Positions 17,549 to 26,245 of a stretch of 31,572 bases of DNA are shown piece by piece (position 1 is the stretch's first letter; each line of letters opens with the position of its first letter). The DNA lies in the NCBI GenBank assembly GCA_946482615.1, contig CAMLSF010000026.1, forward strand, positions 1-31,572, read 5' to 3'. The translations under genes and the position numbers were made by a program. This DNA comes from an uncultured Chromatiaceae bacterium (GTDB taxonomy: Bacteria > Pseudomonadota > Gammaproteobacteria > Enterobacterales > Alteromonadaceae). The notes below the pieces were generated by a model, which was given only the letters and a program-made list of their open reading frames with translations, had not been told where the DNA came from and made no database searches.

Positions 17549-18925
17549 TTACAGCGCTTTTAAAATCGCATCCACAGTGGCTTTGGCATCACCAAAACAC
17601 ATCTGGGTATTGTCTTTATAAAACAGTGGGTTATTTACACCTGAATAACCTGTGTTCATCGAACGTTTAAACACCACCACATGTTGTGCTTTCCAGACTT
17701 CAAGTACCGGCATACCGGCTATAGGGCTGGTTGGATCTTCAGCAGCAGCCGGGTTCACTGTGTCGTTGGCTCCTATTACCAGCACTGTATCGGTGTCGGA
17801 AAAATCCTCATTAATTTCATCCATTTCCAGTACTATGTCGTACGGCACTTTGGCTTCCGCCAGCAGCACATTCATATGACCCGGCATACGACCGGCCACA
17901 GGATGGATGCCAAAACGCACTTTGATGCCACGCTCTTTCAGCTTCTGGCATATCTCAGCCACCGGATACTGCGCCTGAGCCACCGCCATACCATAACCCG
18001 GAGTGATCACTACAGAGCCTGAGTTTCGCAGCAAATCCGCCACATCTTCGGCACTGATTTCGTGGTATTCGCCTTGCTCTTCTTCAGAGTTTTGTTTGGC
18101 ATCGGTCTGACCAAAACCTCCGGCTATCACAGAGATAAAAGAGCGGTTCATTGCTTTACACATAATGTACGACAAGATAGCACCGGACGAACCGACCAAA
18201 GCACCAGTGACAATCAGTAAATCGTTCGACAGCATAAAACCTGCAGCAGCAGCGGCCCAGCCTGAGTAAGAGTTCAGCATAGACACCACCACCGGCATAT
18301 CAGCACCGCCTATGGAGGCGACCAAATGCAGGCCAAAGACCAAGGCTATCAGTGTCATGATCAGCAGTGCTGTTTCACCACCTCCGAAGCTGACAAAATA
18401 CACCAGCAATAGGGCTGATGCGATTAAAGCCAGTAAATTCAGTTTATGTTTATGCGGAATACTCAACGGCTTAGAGCTTGCTATACCGCGTAATTTGGCA
18501 AAAGCCACAATAGAACCAGAGAAGGTGACGGCGCCGATAAATACCCCCAAAAACACTTCAGTTAAATGCACAGTAAGTGCTGCGCCTGTGGTTGTGTGAG
18601 TTTCAAAAAAGCTGTTGTACCCCACCAGCACTGCAGCCAAACCAACAAAACTGTGCAAAATGGCCACTAATTCAGGCATTTGGGTCATTTCAACTTTGAG
18701 CGCTAATCGCAGGCCAATAGCAGCCCCTATAGCCAGAGCTATCACTAACGGCAGCATGGCATCCATGCTGACACCGGCAATAGTAGCGAGCAGGGCTATG
18801 GTCATGCCCAAAATACCCAGCCAGTTGCCACGGCGGGCGCTTTCCTGTTGCGATAAACCCGCTAAGCTTGCAATAAAAAAAGCGGCGGCCAGCAAATAAG
18901 CTGAAGTGATTAATCCTTGTGTCAT
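17549..18925 (-). CDS. pntB: Proton-translocating NAD(P) transhydrogenase, beta subunit
   Basis: The 458-residue protein is PntB, close to the 462 residues of the E. coli subunit. Its N-terminal two thirds form the membrane domain with about nine helices (for example [20 protein letters not shown] and [20 protein letters not shown]). The C-terminal third is the NADP(H)-binding domain III, with [34 protein letters not shown] and [12 protein letters not shown]. With PntA it couples proton flow to hydride transfer from NADH to NADP+, supplying NADPH. It follows pntA by five bases in one transcript, and a terminator lies just past its stop. Confidence 0.97.
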   Translation of the reverse strand: MTQGLITSAYLLAAAFFIASLAGLSQQESARRGNWLGILGMTIALLATIAGVSMDAMLPLVIALAIGAAIGLRLALKVEMTQMPELVAILHSFVGLAAVLVGYNSFFETHTTTGAALTVHLTEVFLGVFIGAVTFSGSIVAFAKLRGIASSKPLSIPHKHKLNLLALIASALLLVYFVSFGGGETALLIMTLIALVFGLHLVASIGGADMPVVVSMLNSYSGWAAAAAGFMLSNDLLIVTGALVGSSGAILSYIMCKAMNRSFISVIAGGFGQTDAKQNSEEEQGEYHEISAEDVADLLRNSGSVVITPGYGMAVAQAQYPVAEICQKLKERGIKVRFGIHPVAGRMPGHMNVLLAEAKVPYDIVLEMDEINEDFSDTDTVLVIGANDTVNPAAAEDPTSPIAGMPVLEVWKAQHVVVFKRSMNTGYSGVNNPLFYKDNTQMCFGDAKATVDAILKAL

Positions 18926-18930
18926 GGCTG

Positions 18931-20463
18931 TTACTCCCCGCCTTTACGAAACATTTTCAGCATACGCTGCGTGACGGTAAAGCCACCTACTATATTGATA
19001 CTGGCAATCAGCACGGCGACAAAAGCCAGCGCCTGCACCAGCAGGGAATCGCTGCTGATTTGCAATAAAGCCCCCAAAACGATAATGCCGGATATCGCAT
19101 TGGTGACCGACATTAGCGGGGTATGCAAAGCATGAGTCACGTTCCAGACCAGGTAATAACCCACCACGCAGGAGAGTAAAAACACCGTAAAGTGAGCTAA
19201 AAAATCACTTGGTGCCGAGTAGCCTATCCAGAGCAATAACACTGCCGCTATACCAATAAACCAGTTGCTATGGATGGATTTTTTCTGTGTTTTTTCAGCA
19301 GGTGCTGCAGGTGCAACCACAGGTTTCGTTGTGGCCGTGACGCTGATGGCCGGAGGCGGGAAGGTGACTTCGCCCTGATGCACCACAGACATGTTACGGA
19401 TAATCACATCCTGCATATCCAGCACCATCTGACCATCTTTGGTTTTGCAGAGCAGCTTGGCTAAATTCACCAGATTGGTGCCATAAAGCTGAGACGACTG
19501 AGCTGCTAAACGGCCGGGTAAGTCGGTGTAGCCTATCACTTTGACGCCTGATGCGGTTTCTGTGATTTGGCCTGCTTCTGTGTATTCACAGTTGCCGCCT
19601 GTGGCTGCTGCCAAATCAACAATAACTGAGCCTGGTTTCATCGAATCCACCATGGCTTTGGTGATGAGCTTAGGTGCCGGACGACCCGGAATAAGCGCTG
19701 TGGTGATGATAATGTCGACTTCTTTGGCCTGGGCTGCAAACAATGCCATTTCAGCGGCAATAAATTCATCGGACATCACTTTGGCGTAACCGCTGGAGGA
19801 GGAGCCATCTTCAGCAAATTCGAGTTTTAAAAACTCACCCCCCAAAGACTCAATTTGCTCCGCTACTTCAAGCCGGGTATCAAAAGCCCGTACTATAGAG
19901 CCTAAAGAGCGGGCCGCACCAATAGCAGCAAGACCAGCCACACCAGCGCCTATCACCAGCACTTTAGCGGGTTGTACTTTACCTGCAGCGGTAATCTGGC
20001 CACTTAAAAAACGGCCGAAACTGTGGGCTGCTTCAATGACTGCACGGTACCCTGCAATGTTTGACATGGAAGACAAGGCATCCAGTGACTGAGCGCGGGA
20101 AATACGGGGCACCATATCCATCGCCAGGACATTCACACCTTGTGCGGCAAGGCGGGCTACTAAATCCGGATTTTGTGCCGGCCAGATAAAACTGACTAAG
20201 GTGCTGCCTTTTTGCAGCTGACTGATTTCCTGCTCTGTTGGTGCATTGACCTTATAAATCAGCTCACTGGCCCAGAGTTGTTCCGGCTCAGCTATACTGG
20301 CACCGGCCTGAATATAAGCTTCATCACTAAAACCTGCGCTGCTGCCTGCGCCGCTTTCCACCAGCACAGTAAAACCTAACTTGCGCAGTTGCTCCGTGGT
20401 GGCTGGTGTCGCCGCCACCCGGGTTTCGTCTTGCTGTTTTTCTTTGGGTATTGCAATAAACAT
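18931..20463 (-). CDS. pntA: Proton-translocating NAD(P) transhydrogenase, alpha subunit
   Basis: The protein is 510 residues from the ATG at 20463, the same length as E. coli PntA; an in-frame upstream start at 20523 would add 20 residues with no family match. GAGGT sits about six bases before the chosen start. The NAD(H)-binding domain I shows [18 protein letters not shown], the signature [20 protein letters not shown] (120-139) and the Rossmann motif [15 protein letters not shown] (170-184). Four membrane helices follow after residue about 405, typical of the split alpha subunit of proteobacteria. It is the first gene of pntAB. The leader contains a full-length ERIC-type palindrome 79 bases upstream, which may lie in the 5' untranslated region or near the promoter. 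Confidence 0.97.
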   Translation of the reverse strand: MFIAIPKEKQQDETRVAATPATTEQLRKLGFTVLVESGAGSSAGFSDEAYIQAGASIAEPEQLWASELIYKVNAPTEQEISQLQKGSTLVSFIWPAQNPDLVARLAAQGVNVLAMDMVPRISRAQSLDALSSMSNIAGYRAVIEAAHSFGRFLSGQITAAGKVQPAKVLVIGAGVAGLAAIGAARSLGSIVRAFDTRLEVAEQIESLGGEFLKLEFAEDGSSSSGYAKVMSDEFIAAEMALFAAQAKEVDIIITTALIPGRPAPKLITKAMVDSMKPGSVIVDLAAATGGNCEYTEAGQITETASGVKVIGYTDLPGRLAAQSSQLYGTNLVNLAKLLCKTKDGQMVLDMQDVIIRNMSVVHQGEVTFPPPAISVTATTKPVVAPAAPAEKTQKKSIHSNWFIGIAAVLLLWIGYSAPSDFLAHFTVFLLSCVVGYYLVWNVTHALHTPLMSVTNAISGIIVLGALLQISSDSLLVQALAFVAVLIASINIVGGFTVTQRMLKMFRKGGE

Positions 20464-20541
20464 CCTGACCTCTTGTCCTGTTTTTATTTGATCCTGCAAA
20501 GCAGAGTGATCGATAGCCCACATCTTTAAGGATGCAGGTCA

Positions 20542-20668
20542 TATACCCGTCGTACTTGAAGCTGCGGCTTTGTTAGCTGCGCCATCTCGCCCCAGTCTCA
20601 TAGTTTACTATGCTCCTGGGGTCTCACTGGCTTGTCGCCTCGCCGCAACGTCAAGTAACTTGGGTATA
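20542..20668. repeat. ERIC-type 127-bp palindromic repeat
   Basis: This 127-base imperfect palindrome begins TATACCC (20542) and ends GGGTATA (20668). Its left arm (TATACCCGTCGTACTTGAAG) mirrors its right arm (CAAGTAACTTGGGTATA). The core contains CTCGCCCCAGTCTCATAG and TATGCTCCTGGGGTCTCAC, which match the inner conserved region of the ERIC (IRU) family, including the stretch used for the classical ERIC1R and ERIC2 typing primers. Length and ends equal those of full-size ERIC. As RNA it would fold into a long hairpin. ERIC elements are non-autonomous miniature repeats known from enterobacteria and vibrios. A second, degenerate copy lies at 24904-25031 in the opposite orientation. Confidence 0.87.
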
Positions 20669-20967
20669 ACTGTTGCACTGGTCACTGCAGTATGGCTTGC
20701 TTCGTATTTCCTGAAGGGACTACCACCCCGTCTGCATAAGGCTCTTATGTGAGCGGGGGCTCGGTCAGGTGTCTTTGCTCTGCAGCGCCAGATTGTTTTT
20801 ATAAAGCCTTTATCACTGATTGTTATAGCAATAGTCGGCGTGACGACTATAAAGAAAGGTCAGAGCAGTTGCCTAATGCCTTTTAGTTATAGCTTAGAGG
20901 ATAGTTGGTTATTTCAATTTTGCCGCAGATTGAATAGAGGCAGGGGGCAACCTAATTCGTGATAACA
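20669..20967. other. Intergenic region between the ERIC element and the hydrolase terminator
   Basis: About 300 bases without a credible gene; short open frames lack ribosome-binding sites. The only structured element I see is a 7-bp dyad at 20831-20850. If the pntAB promoter is not between the ERIC element and pntA, it must be here, reading leftward. Confidence 0.5.
20831..20850. promoter_or_regulatory. Perfect 7-bp inverted repeat, possible operator
   Basis: ATAGTCG (20831-20837) and CGACTAT (20844-20850) flank six bases. This 20-bp dyad has the size of a dimeric regulator site and no T-run for termination. It is about 370 bases upstream of pntA. Confidence 0.35.
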
Positions 20968-20995
20968 AAAGCCCCGGGTTCTCCGCCAGGGCTTT
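20968..20995 (-). terminator. Rho-independent terminator of the alpha/beta hydrolase gene
   Basis: AAAGCCC (20968-20974) pairs with GGGCTTT (20989-20995), extended inward by GG/CC after a C-A mismatch. On the minus strand it is followed by TTTTGTT. It lies 20 bases past the hydrolase stop. Confidence 0.8.
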
Positions 20996-21015
20996 GGTAT
21001 GTTTAAAAGGCCTGT

Positions 21016-21807
21016 TTACTGAGCGGTGGCTTCTGCAGCTTCAACAATCAGTTTGGCGACCTGCTCTGGTTTGGATGTCATCACGACATGGGAGGCATCT
21101 TTGATTTCAACAATCTTTTTGGCACCAGCACGCTCGGCCATAAATTTCATTGCCGCAGCCGGGATGTTTTTATCCGCTGTACCGTAAATGGCCCATGACG
21201 GAATTTTTTTCCAGGCTGGTGCTGCTGAAGCTTCATGCAAAGCAGCTTCAGTCACAGGGCGCTGCGTGGCAGCCATTAAAGCGGCTTCTGCTGCAGGGAC
21301 ATCTGCTGCAAACTGAGTATGGAATTTGTCCTGTTGAATATACAAATCTTTGTTACCGTCTTTTAATACCACAGGAGCAGCCAGGGTTGGGCCTAAAGTG
21401 CCGCCAGGATAACGTCCTGATAATTCAGCAATATTTTCACCCTGTTCAGGAGCAAAAGCTGCAACGTAAACTAAAGCTTTTACTTTGGCCTGATCAGCTG
21501 TGACGTTGCTAATGACTGAACCGCCGTACGAGTGACCGACTAAAACCACTGGTCCTTTGGTGTTGGCTACTACATCAGACAGATAAGCTGCATCACTTTT
21601 TACGCTGCGCAGCGGGTTCGCCAGAGCTATAACCGGGTAACCCTGGTCATGCAGTTCTGCCACCACACCATTCCAGCTGGAGGATTCAGCAAAAGCGCCG
21701 TGTACCAATACCACTGTTGGTTTTTCGGCAGCAAAAGTGGCAGCGCCAAAGGTCAGACCGAAGGTTGCGATAGCTGTAGTGAATAAACGTGATTTAAAGT
21801 TTGTCAT
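21016..21807 (-). CDS. Exported alpha/beta hydrolase
   Basis: The 263-residue protein has a signal peptide (MTNFKSRLF... with cleavage near ATFAA-EK) and an alpha/beta hydrolase fold of the esterase/EstC-like type. The oxyanion region is VVLVHGAFAESSSW, the nucleophile elbow is VGHSYGGS (Ser near residue 93), the acid is probably the Asp in IYGTADKNIP, and the catalytic His is in DASHVVMTS. It should hydrolyse an ester or amide in the periplasm or outside the cell; the natural substrate is unknown. AAAGGAAA precedes the ATG at 21807. It is divergent from an AraC-family regulator, and direct repeats suitable for AraC binding lie between them. Confidence 0.87.
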   Translation of the reverse strand: MTNFKSRLFTTAIATFGLTFGAATFAAEKPTVVLVHGAFAESSSWNGVVAELHDQGYPVIALANPLRSVKSDAAYLSDVVANTKGPVVLVGHSYGGSVISNVTADQAKVKALVYVAAFAPEQGENIAELSGRYPGGTLGPTLAAPVVLKDGNKDLYIQQDKFHTQFAADVPAAEAALMAATQRPVTEAALHEASAAPAWKKIPSWAIYGTADKNIPAAAMKFMAERAGAKKIVEIKDASHVVMTSKPEQVAKLIVEAAEATAQ

Positions 21808-21968
21808 GTTAGTTTCCTTTTAAATTTGCAAGCTTAGTTAATTGGCTGCGCTGTTTTGGCGGCGCCCGCCTCTATGGTTTCCGGCTCGCTTCGCGCCGGG
21901 TCTGTTGTTTTCCCTTTGTGAGCGGCTGTGGTTATAGTAAGGGGTGGTGCTTTCTTTTTGGGTTCAAA

Positions 21969-21999
21969 TAGTCTAATTTATGCAACAGATCGTCTAAAT
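21969..21999. promoter_or_regulatory. Direct repeats phased at 21 bp, likely AraC-family operator
   Basis: Two copies of TNGTCTAAWT (GTCTAA at 21971-21976 and 21992-21997) are exactly 21 bases apart, two helical turns. AraC-family activators, with two HTH motifs per monomer binding in tandem, typically use such direct half-sites. They sit 30-60 bases before the AraC gene and in the hydrolase promoter region. Confidence 0.5.
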
Positions 22000-22028
22000 C
22001 ATTTGGTTTTATAAAAAGGGAGATAGGG

Positions 22029-22862
22029 GTGGACCGTTTATCAACTTTACTGGCTCAATTTGGTATGCATGCCACCACTATCTATGGTGGGACTCTTGGA
22101 GACGAAATGGGTTTTGATACCATGGACAGAACAGCCAAGCTGCATCTATTGCGTTCTGGTGACGTGGTATTTCAAATGGAGCAGCAAAAGCTTTTACTGA
22201 TCACAGAACCCAGTTTGTTATTTATCCCAAGGCCTTGTTGCCATAGCCTGAGCCCGGCAGCAGGGCAGCAGGGCGCTCAGCATCCGCAATTAGTGTCGGC
22301 TGCGCTAAAGTTTGATGGCGGTTTGGATAATCCGTTAACCACAGCTTTACCTGCTTATGTACTGATGCCTCTGGCTGATGTTTCTATGCTCAGCGGCAAT
22401 CTGGATTGGTTATTTGACGAAGCCTTTGCACAGCATTGTGGTAAAAACGCCGTGCTGAACCGTTTGTTTGAGCTGGTGGTGATCCAATTGTTGCGTTATA
22501 TGATGGCCAATCGCAGTGTATCCACTGGCATGATGGCCGGCCTTGCCGATTTACGACTGGCAAAAGCTGTGACTTTAATGCACGACCAGCCCGCCAGAGC
22601 CTGGTCTGTCGCAGAGCTGGCCAGCGCCGCCAGTATGTCCAGAGCCAGTTTTGCCGCCAAGTTTCATAAAGTGGTAGGTATTACACCTGCTGAATATCTG
22701 GTCAGCTGGCGGGTCAGTTTAACGCAAAAATTATTACGGGAAGGCCGTCCTATAGCGCTGATAGCGGACGAAGTAGGTTATGAAAGCCCTTCGGCTTTAG
22801 CCCGTACCTTCAGACGAAAAACCGGCAGCAGCCCAAGAGAATGGCTGCAGTTACAGCAGTAA
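22029..22862 (+). CDS. AraC-family transcriptional regulator with cupin-type sensor
   Basis: The 277-residue protein has an N-terminal cupin-like effector domain of the AraC_binding/Cupin_6 type (the segment near residues 15-60, with FQMEQQKLLLITEPSLLFIP) and a C-terminal AraC DNA-binding domain with two helix-turn-helix motifs (ELASAASMSRASFAAKFHKV and LIADEVGYESPSALARTFRR). The start codon is GTG at 22029, with AGGGAG about six bases upstream. It is divergent from the exported alpha/beta hydrolase, which it probably activates. The cupin site probably senses a small ligand related to the hydrolase substrate. Confidence 0.9.
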   Translation: MDRLSTLLAQFGMHATTIYGGTLGDEMGFDTMDRTAKLHLLRSGDVVFQMEQQKLLLITEPSLLFIPRPCCHSLSPAAGQQGAQHPQLVSAALKFDGGLDNPLTTALPAYVLMPLADVSMLSGNLDWLFDEAFAQHCGKNAVLNRLFELVVIQLLRYMMANRSVSTGMMAGLADLRLAKAVTLMHDQPARAWSVAELASAASMSRASFAAKFHKVVGITPAEYLVSWRVSLTQKLLREGRPIALIADEVGYESPSALARTFRRKTGSSPREWLQLQQ

Positions 22863-22906
22863 ATTCACTGATAGTCATACTGCTGCCGGTGATCAACAGA
22901 GATTGA

Positions 22907-22928
22907 AAAGCCCGGGTATGGGCTTTTT
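22907..22928. terminator. Terminator between the AraC regulator and MFS pump genes
   Basis: AAAAGCC (22907-22913) pairs with GGCTTTT (22921-22927) around a 7-base loop, followed by one more T. The plus-strand direction has the better T-run. Confidence 0.7.
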
Positions 22929-22954
22929 GCAACAAATACAGGCAGAGAACAGGC

Positions 22955-24214
22955 TCAGACGGATTCAGAAGGGGCAGCTATCGACTGACGTTCCTCTTTG
23001 TACTTTTCTTTGTATTTTTGTGCAAAAGTTAGAATGACCATACTGATGCTGCCAAAAATCAAAAAGCCTGCAGTGACAGGGATTAAAGTGCCGTTGTACA
23101 TCAGGCCAATCACAGTGCCTATACTCATCGACATAATAGATGACACTGAGCCAATAATAGCTGCAGCTATACCCGCCACATGACCCATAGGTTCCATCGC
23201 CATAGCGTTGATATTGCCAAACACCAGACCAAAACAAAAAAACAGCACAGAGGCATAGAGCACAAAAGCCCAGAGCTGAATTTCAATCACCAGATGCAGC
23301 GCCAAAAATAGCGCAGAGCTTAAAATAATGCCCCAGACAGCGCGGTTGGATAAATGCTGCATGCCCCATTTTTGCACCAGGCGGGAATTCACCAGAGAGG
23401 CGGCACCAAACACAATAGCCAGTAAGCCAAAGTACAAGGTAAAGAGCTCGCCGGTTTTAAATAAGTCCTGAAAAATCTGCTGTGACGAATTCAGATAACC
23501 AATAAAGCTGCCAAAAAATAAACCCATACAAATCATGTAGCAGAGGGTCGGAACATTGCTGATCACTTCTTTAAAGCCTTCAGCAAAACCCTGAGTAGTC
23601 ATGGCAATACGATGTTCTTTGGGTAAGGTTTCTTCTAAGCGGCAGAAGATCCACACTACGATCAGCAGCGCATAAAATACATAAAGAATAAAAATATCAC
23701 GCCATGAACCTATCCATAACACCGCCTGACCCAGGCTGGGCGCCAAAGCCGGCACCATGACAAAAATCATCATCACCAGCGACATAATACGAGCCATATC
23801 ATTGCCGGCGTATTTGTCCCGCACTATAGAAATGGCCGACACATAAGGACCTGACACGCCTAAACCTTGCACAAAACGACCCAATAATAAGGTGTTGATA
23901 TCTGTGGCGAAATAACAAATCACAGTACCTACTAAAAACAGCGCTACACCGCCGTTTAATACTTTTTTCCGGCCTGTGGCGTCGGATAATGGCCCACAAA
24001 TCAGCTGGCCTATCGCCATGCCAAAAAACAGGGCGCTGACCACCAGTTGCGCCTGATTCGGGTGACTCATGGCTATATCAGCCCGAATAGCATCCAACGC
24101 TGGCAACAAGGCATCAATAGAGATGGCAACAATGGACATTAAAAGCGCCACCAGCAGGGTAAACTCGCCGGTAGAAATACGCGATGTGGGCGCGTGGGTG
24201 GAGTAATCAGACAT
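22955..24214 (-). CDS. Bcr/CflA-family MFS drug efflux transporter
   Basis: The 419-residue protein is a 12-helix major facilitator of the drug:H+ antiporter-1 type. After TM1 (LLVALLMSIVAISIDALLPA) comes AIRADIAMSHPNQAQLVVSA, characteristic of Bcr/CflA proteins. The MFS signature GQLICGPLSDATGRKKVL follows TM2, and motif C-like RFVQGLGVSGPYVSAIS lies in the TM4-5 region. The open frame runs up to 24418, but the likely start is ATG at 24214 with AAGGA nine bases upstream and the protein beginning shortly before TM1. It probably exports hydrophobic antibiotics or metabolites. The gene stands alone between convergent araC and a small exported-protein gene. Confidence 0.9.
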   Translation of the reverse strand: MSDYSTHAPTSRISTGEFTLLVALLMSIVAISIDALLPALDAIRADIAMSHPNQAQLVVSALFFGMAIGQLICGPLSDATGRKKVLNGGVALFLVGTVICYFATDINTLLLGRFVQGLGVSGPYVSAISIVRDKYAGNDMARIMSLVMMIFVMVPALAPSLGQAVLWIGSWRDIFILYVFYALLIVVWIFCRLEETLPKEHRIAMTTQGFAEGFKEVISNVPTLCYMICMGLFFGSFIGYLNSSQQIFQDLFKTGELFTLYFGLLAIVFGAASLVNSRLVQKWGMQHLSNRAVWGIILSSALFLALHLVIEIQLWAFVLYASVLFFCFGLVFGNINAMAMEPMGHVAGIAAAIIGSVSSIMSMSIGTVIGLMYNGTLIPVTAGFLIFGSISMVILTFAQKYKEKYKEERQSIAAPSESV

Positions 24215-24386
24215 CAACAGCATTCCTTGTTTAAAACGGCCCGAAAAAGGCGCGGCTAGTGTAACGCTTTTCATGGACCAAAGGTGTTGGCAAATGTAAA
24301 TGAATTCGAGGTTAGTCGGTTGAGACTGGAGCGATTCGACAGGGACAGGCGATATAGTTACAGAAATCGAGTGGCGGAAGCAGCAG

Positions 24387-24406
24387 GCGCCGGATAGCTC
24401 CGGCGC
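24387..24406. other. Perfect GC-rich stem-loop downstream of the small exported-protein gene
   Basis: GCGCCGGA (24387-24394) pairs with TCCGGCGC (24399-24406) with a TAGC loop. No T-run follows. It lies 34 bases past the stop of the 24441-24842 gene, so it could mark its mRNA 3' end, or be part of the MFS gene leader. Confidence 0.6.
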
Positions 24407-24440
24407 GAACTCAGACAAGCCTTAGCTGACGAGGCAAAGG

Positions 24441-24842
24441 TTAGTTGTTGCTGATAAGCTGCAACACAGGTTGCGCCCTGCGGCCAAAGTAAATTTGAAA
24501 GGTTTCCTGCTGGCCCGCTGCCAAAGTCAGTTCAAACGACAGCGGGTAAATGCGGCTGCAATCGGCCATAATGGCCACTATATGTTCCTGATTAAACATA
24601 CGCTGGCCACCAGCACTGTTAGTCACAGTAATAGTGGCGACCCGCTCACCATTATCTGCAGCCAGCAGGGCGTAGTGATCCAGTATCAGGTCGCTGCGTC
24701 TGGGCACCACATCTTTATCACGCTGGCAATTAAGCTCTATATTCTGAAAAGGCGAAGGTTCAAACCTCAGGATCTGATCTCTGTCTGGTTCATAGGCCTG
24801 CACGCTGGCAGACAAAAGGGCTATCAGCAACCACTGCTTCAT
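24441..24842 (-). CDS. Small exported protein of unknown function
   Basis: The 133-residue protein starts with a signal peptide (MKQWLLIALLSASVQA, cleavage before YEPD). I do not recognise the family. The mature part is rich in beta-prone stretches (HYALLAADNGERVATITVTN, SFELTLAAGQQETFQIYFGR) and has two cysteines (near residues 39 and 94), which could form a disulfide in the periplasm. Two ATGs are adjacent; GAGG is five bases from the second (24842) and only two from the first (24845), so I chose the second. It appears monocistronic, and an ERIC-type repeat lies about 60 bases upstream. Confidence 0.68.
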   Translation of the reverse strand: MKQWLLIALLSASVQAYEPDRDQILRFEPSPFQNIELNCQRDKDVVPRRSDLILDHYALLAADNGERVATITVTNSAGGQRMFNQEHIVAIMADCSRIYPLSFELTLAAGQQETFQIYFGRRAQPVLQLISNN

Positions 24843-24903
24843 CATGACCTCAAAAGTTGCAAAAAAGTTAAGTTAACTTATTTTTACCGGCTTGCCCAGC
24901 CAC

Positions 24904-25031
24904 TCTCCCCAAATAACCCGGAGTTGCAGAGAGGCGACAAGCCAGTGAGCCCTCCGGAACATAGTCAACCTCTGTGATCGGAGCGGGATGGTGCAATCAA
25001 CAAAGCTGCAGCTTCAGGCGCGATGAGGATC
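24904..25031. repeat. Degenerate ERIC-type repeat, second copy
   Basis: This aligns over its whole length, with one inserted base, to the reverse complement of the element at 20542-20668. Long matches include GAGGCGACAAGCCAGTGAG (24931-24949) and GCAGCTTCA (25008-25016); the middle and both ends have drifted (TATACCC has become TCTCCCC). It sits between the sigma/membrane-protein operon end and the small exported-protein gene, partly symmetrical but no longer a good palindrome. Confidence 0.78.
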
Positions 25032-25061
25032 AATAGTCAAAATTGTCGTCAGTGCGCTACT

Positions 25062-25661
25062 TTAGAGCTCCGCATCAGGCTGAAAATCTTCAGCCAGACT
25101 GCTGAGCTGTTTCAGTTCAGCCGCCTTTTGTTCTTTCTTTTGTTGCAAACGGTAGATGGCGAACAGGCAAAGGGGGGCGACGATCAGGCTGTAAAAAACC
25201 AACAGGGCCGCGCTGATCTGGGCAATATTCCACCACTGCATCAACCATAACAGACCTGCAAATAGGACCAGCGCAACACAGGATATCTGGGTATAAAGAT
25301 AGTAGTGCAGTGTTAACTTACAGGCCCGGACACGAAATTGCACCAGGCCGCTGCTGCTCCAGTTGCCATACTCCAGAATAGGTTTGTGCACAGTCCAGCT
25401 TATATAAACCGAACTCAGCGCGCCAAGAGTCAGAAATAAGGCGGACAAGTAACCCAGCCAGTCAGGTATCATAAAGACCAACCAGAAGGCGGCGATGAGC
25501 ATCACAACAGCACCCAGCCATTCAGCATACATCAACCACTTTTGCTCAGCCTGACGTTGTTTGGCTTGTGTTAAATCAGCGACATTGGGTGGCGGTTCTG
25601 TTGCTGTGGGTTGCTGTTGCCAGCTTTTGGCCAGAGCGGCAAAGTCAAAATTATCTGCCAT
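25062..25661 (-). CDS. Four-helix membrane protein, putative anti-sigma factor
   Basis: The 199-residue protein has a soluble N-terminal region of about 45 residues (SWQQQPTATEPPPNVADLTQ) and four predicted membrane helices: AEWLGAVVMLIAAFWLVFMI, LGYLSALFLTLGALSSVYI, YTQISCVALVLFAGLLWLM and ISAALLVFYSLIVAPLCLFA. A charged tail (RLQQKKEQKAAELKQL) follows. It overlaps the ECF sigma gene by 11 bases, the usual arrangement for a cognate anti-sigma factor, so I infer that its N-terminal segment holds the sigma factor at the membrane. The zinc-binding HxxxCxxC motif of ZAS anti-sigmas is absent, so the mechanism would differ. The function is inferred from position only. Confidence 0.72.
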   Translation of the reverse strand: MADNFDFAALAKSWQQQPTATEPPPNVADLTQAKQRQAEQKWLMYAEWLGAVVMLIAAFWLVFMIPDWLGYLSALFLTLGALSSVYISWTVHKPILEYGNWSSSGLVQFRVRACKLTLHYYLYTQISCVALVLFAGLLWLMQWWNIAQISAALLVFYSLIVAPLCLFAIYRLQQKKEQKAAELKQLSSLAEDFQPDAEL

Positions 25662-26175
25662 GGTGCATGATCTCCATCAGTTCTGTCTTAGCGCGATTTA
25701 ACCGCACTCTTACTGCGCCCTGACTTAATTGCAGAATTTCTGCGATCTCAGGGGTATCCAAATCTTCCATCGCCAGCAAGATCACCTGACGGTTAGCAGG
25801 GGAGAGTTGCCTTACCGCCTGCAACAGCTGCTGGCTTTGCTGTTGTTCTCCAACCTGTTCCGATGGGCAATCTTGTACCAGCAGATGCTGGGTTTCTTCA
25901 TCTAACTCCTGCCACTGCTGGCGTTTGGCTCTGGCTATATGATCCACTGTCACGTTGTGCACAATACGAAACAAATAAGCGCGTGGCATCTCTGCTGCCT
26001 GAATACGTTCAGCGGACTGGTGCAATGCCAGATAAATATCCTGTTTTAAATCCTGTCGTGCTGCCGGGTCTGCTTCTGAAGCCATCAGAGTGCGGCTGAT
26101 CGCAGCCTGATTTTGTTGCCACAACTGCAGTAAAAATTGCTCCGGTGCTATCAGGGCACTGTTGGATAGAGTCAA
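25651..26175 (-). CDS. ECF RNA polymerase sigma factor
   Basis: The roughly 174-residue sigma-70-family protein has only regions 2 and 4. Region 2 includes LKQDIYLALHQSAERI and PRAYLFRIVHNVTVDHIAR. Region 4 includes LSPANRQVILLAMEDLDTPE and IAEILQLSQGAVRVRLNRAK with the HTH. The frame can be extended to a TTG at 26193, but AGGGAGG would then lie inside the gene. I place the start at the TTG at 26175, six bases after that ribosome-binding site. It is followed by an overlapping membrane partner gene. Its upstream region carries TGTAACA-N17-GACTT facing this gene, and a mirrored copy facing the amidohydrolase gene, which suggests autoregulation plus control of the divergent operon. Confidence 0.9.
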   Translation of the reverse strand: MTLSNSALIAPEQFLLQLWQQNQAAISRTLMASEADPAARQDLKQDIYLALHQSAERIQAAEMPRAYLFRIVHNVTVDHIARAKRQQWQELDEETQHLLVQDCPSEQVGEQQQSQQLLQAVRQLSPANRQVILLAMEDLDTPEIAEILQLSQGAVRVRLNRAKTELMEIMHHGR

Positions 26176-26245
26176 AAAAACCTCCCTGTTCAATATCTTA
26201 TGGTTTTCTTATCGTGCTTATAGACCTTATCACTCTGTCTGACCT

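Noticed and set aside
20570..20752. 60-residue plus-strand open frame
   Set aside because: Most of it is the ERIC-type repeat; such frames are a by-product of the palindrome.
21150..21503. 117-residue plus-strand open frame
   Set aside because: It is antisense to the alpha/beta hydrolase coding region and has no ribosome-binding site.
21858..21909. GC-rich short hairpins (GGCGG/CCGCC and CCGGC/GCCGG) in the hydrolase leader
   Set aside because: Stems are only five bases with no T-run; they may be chance features of a GC-rich stretch.
24471..24977. 168-residue plus-strand open frame
   Set aside because: It is antisense to the small exported-protein gene, which has a signal peptide and ribosome-binding site, and it runs into the ERIC-type repeat.
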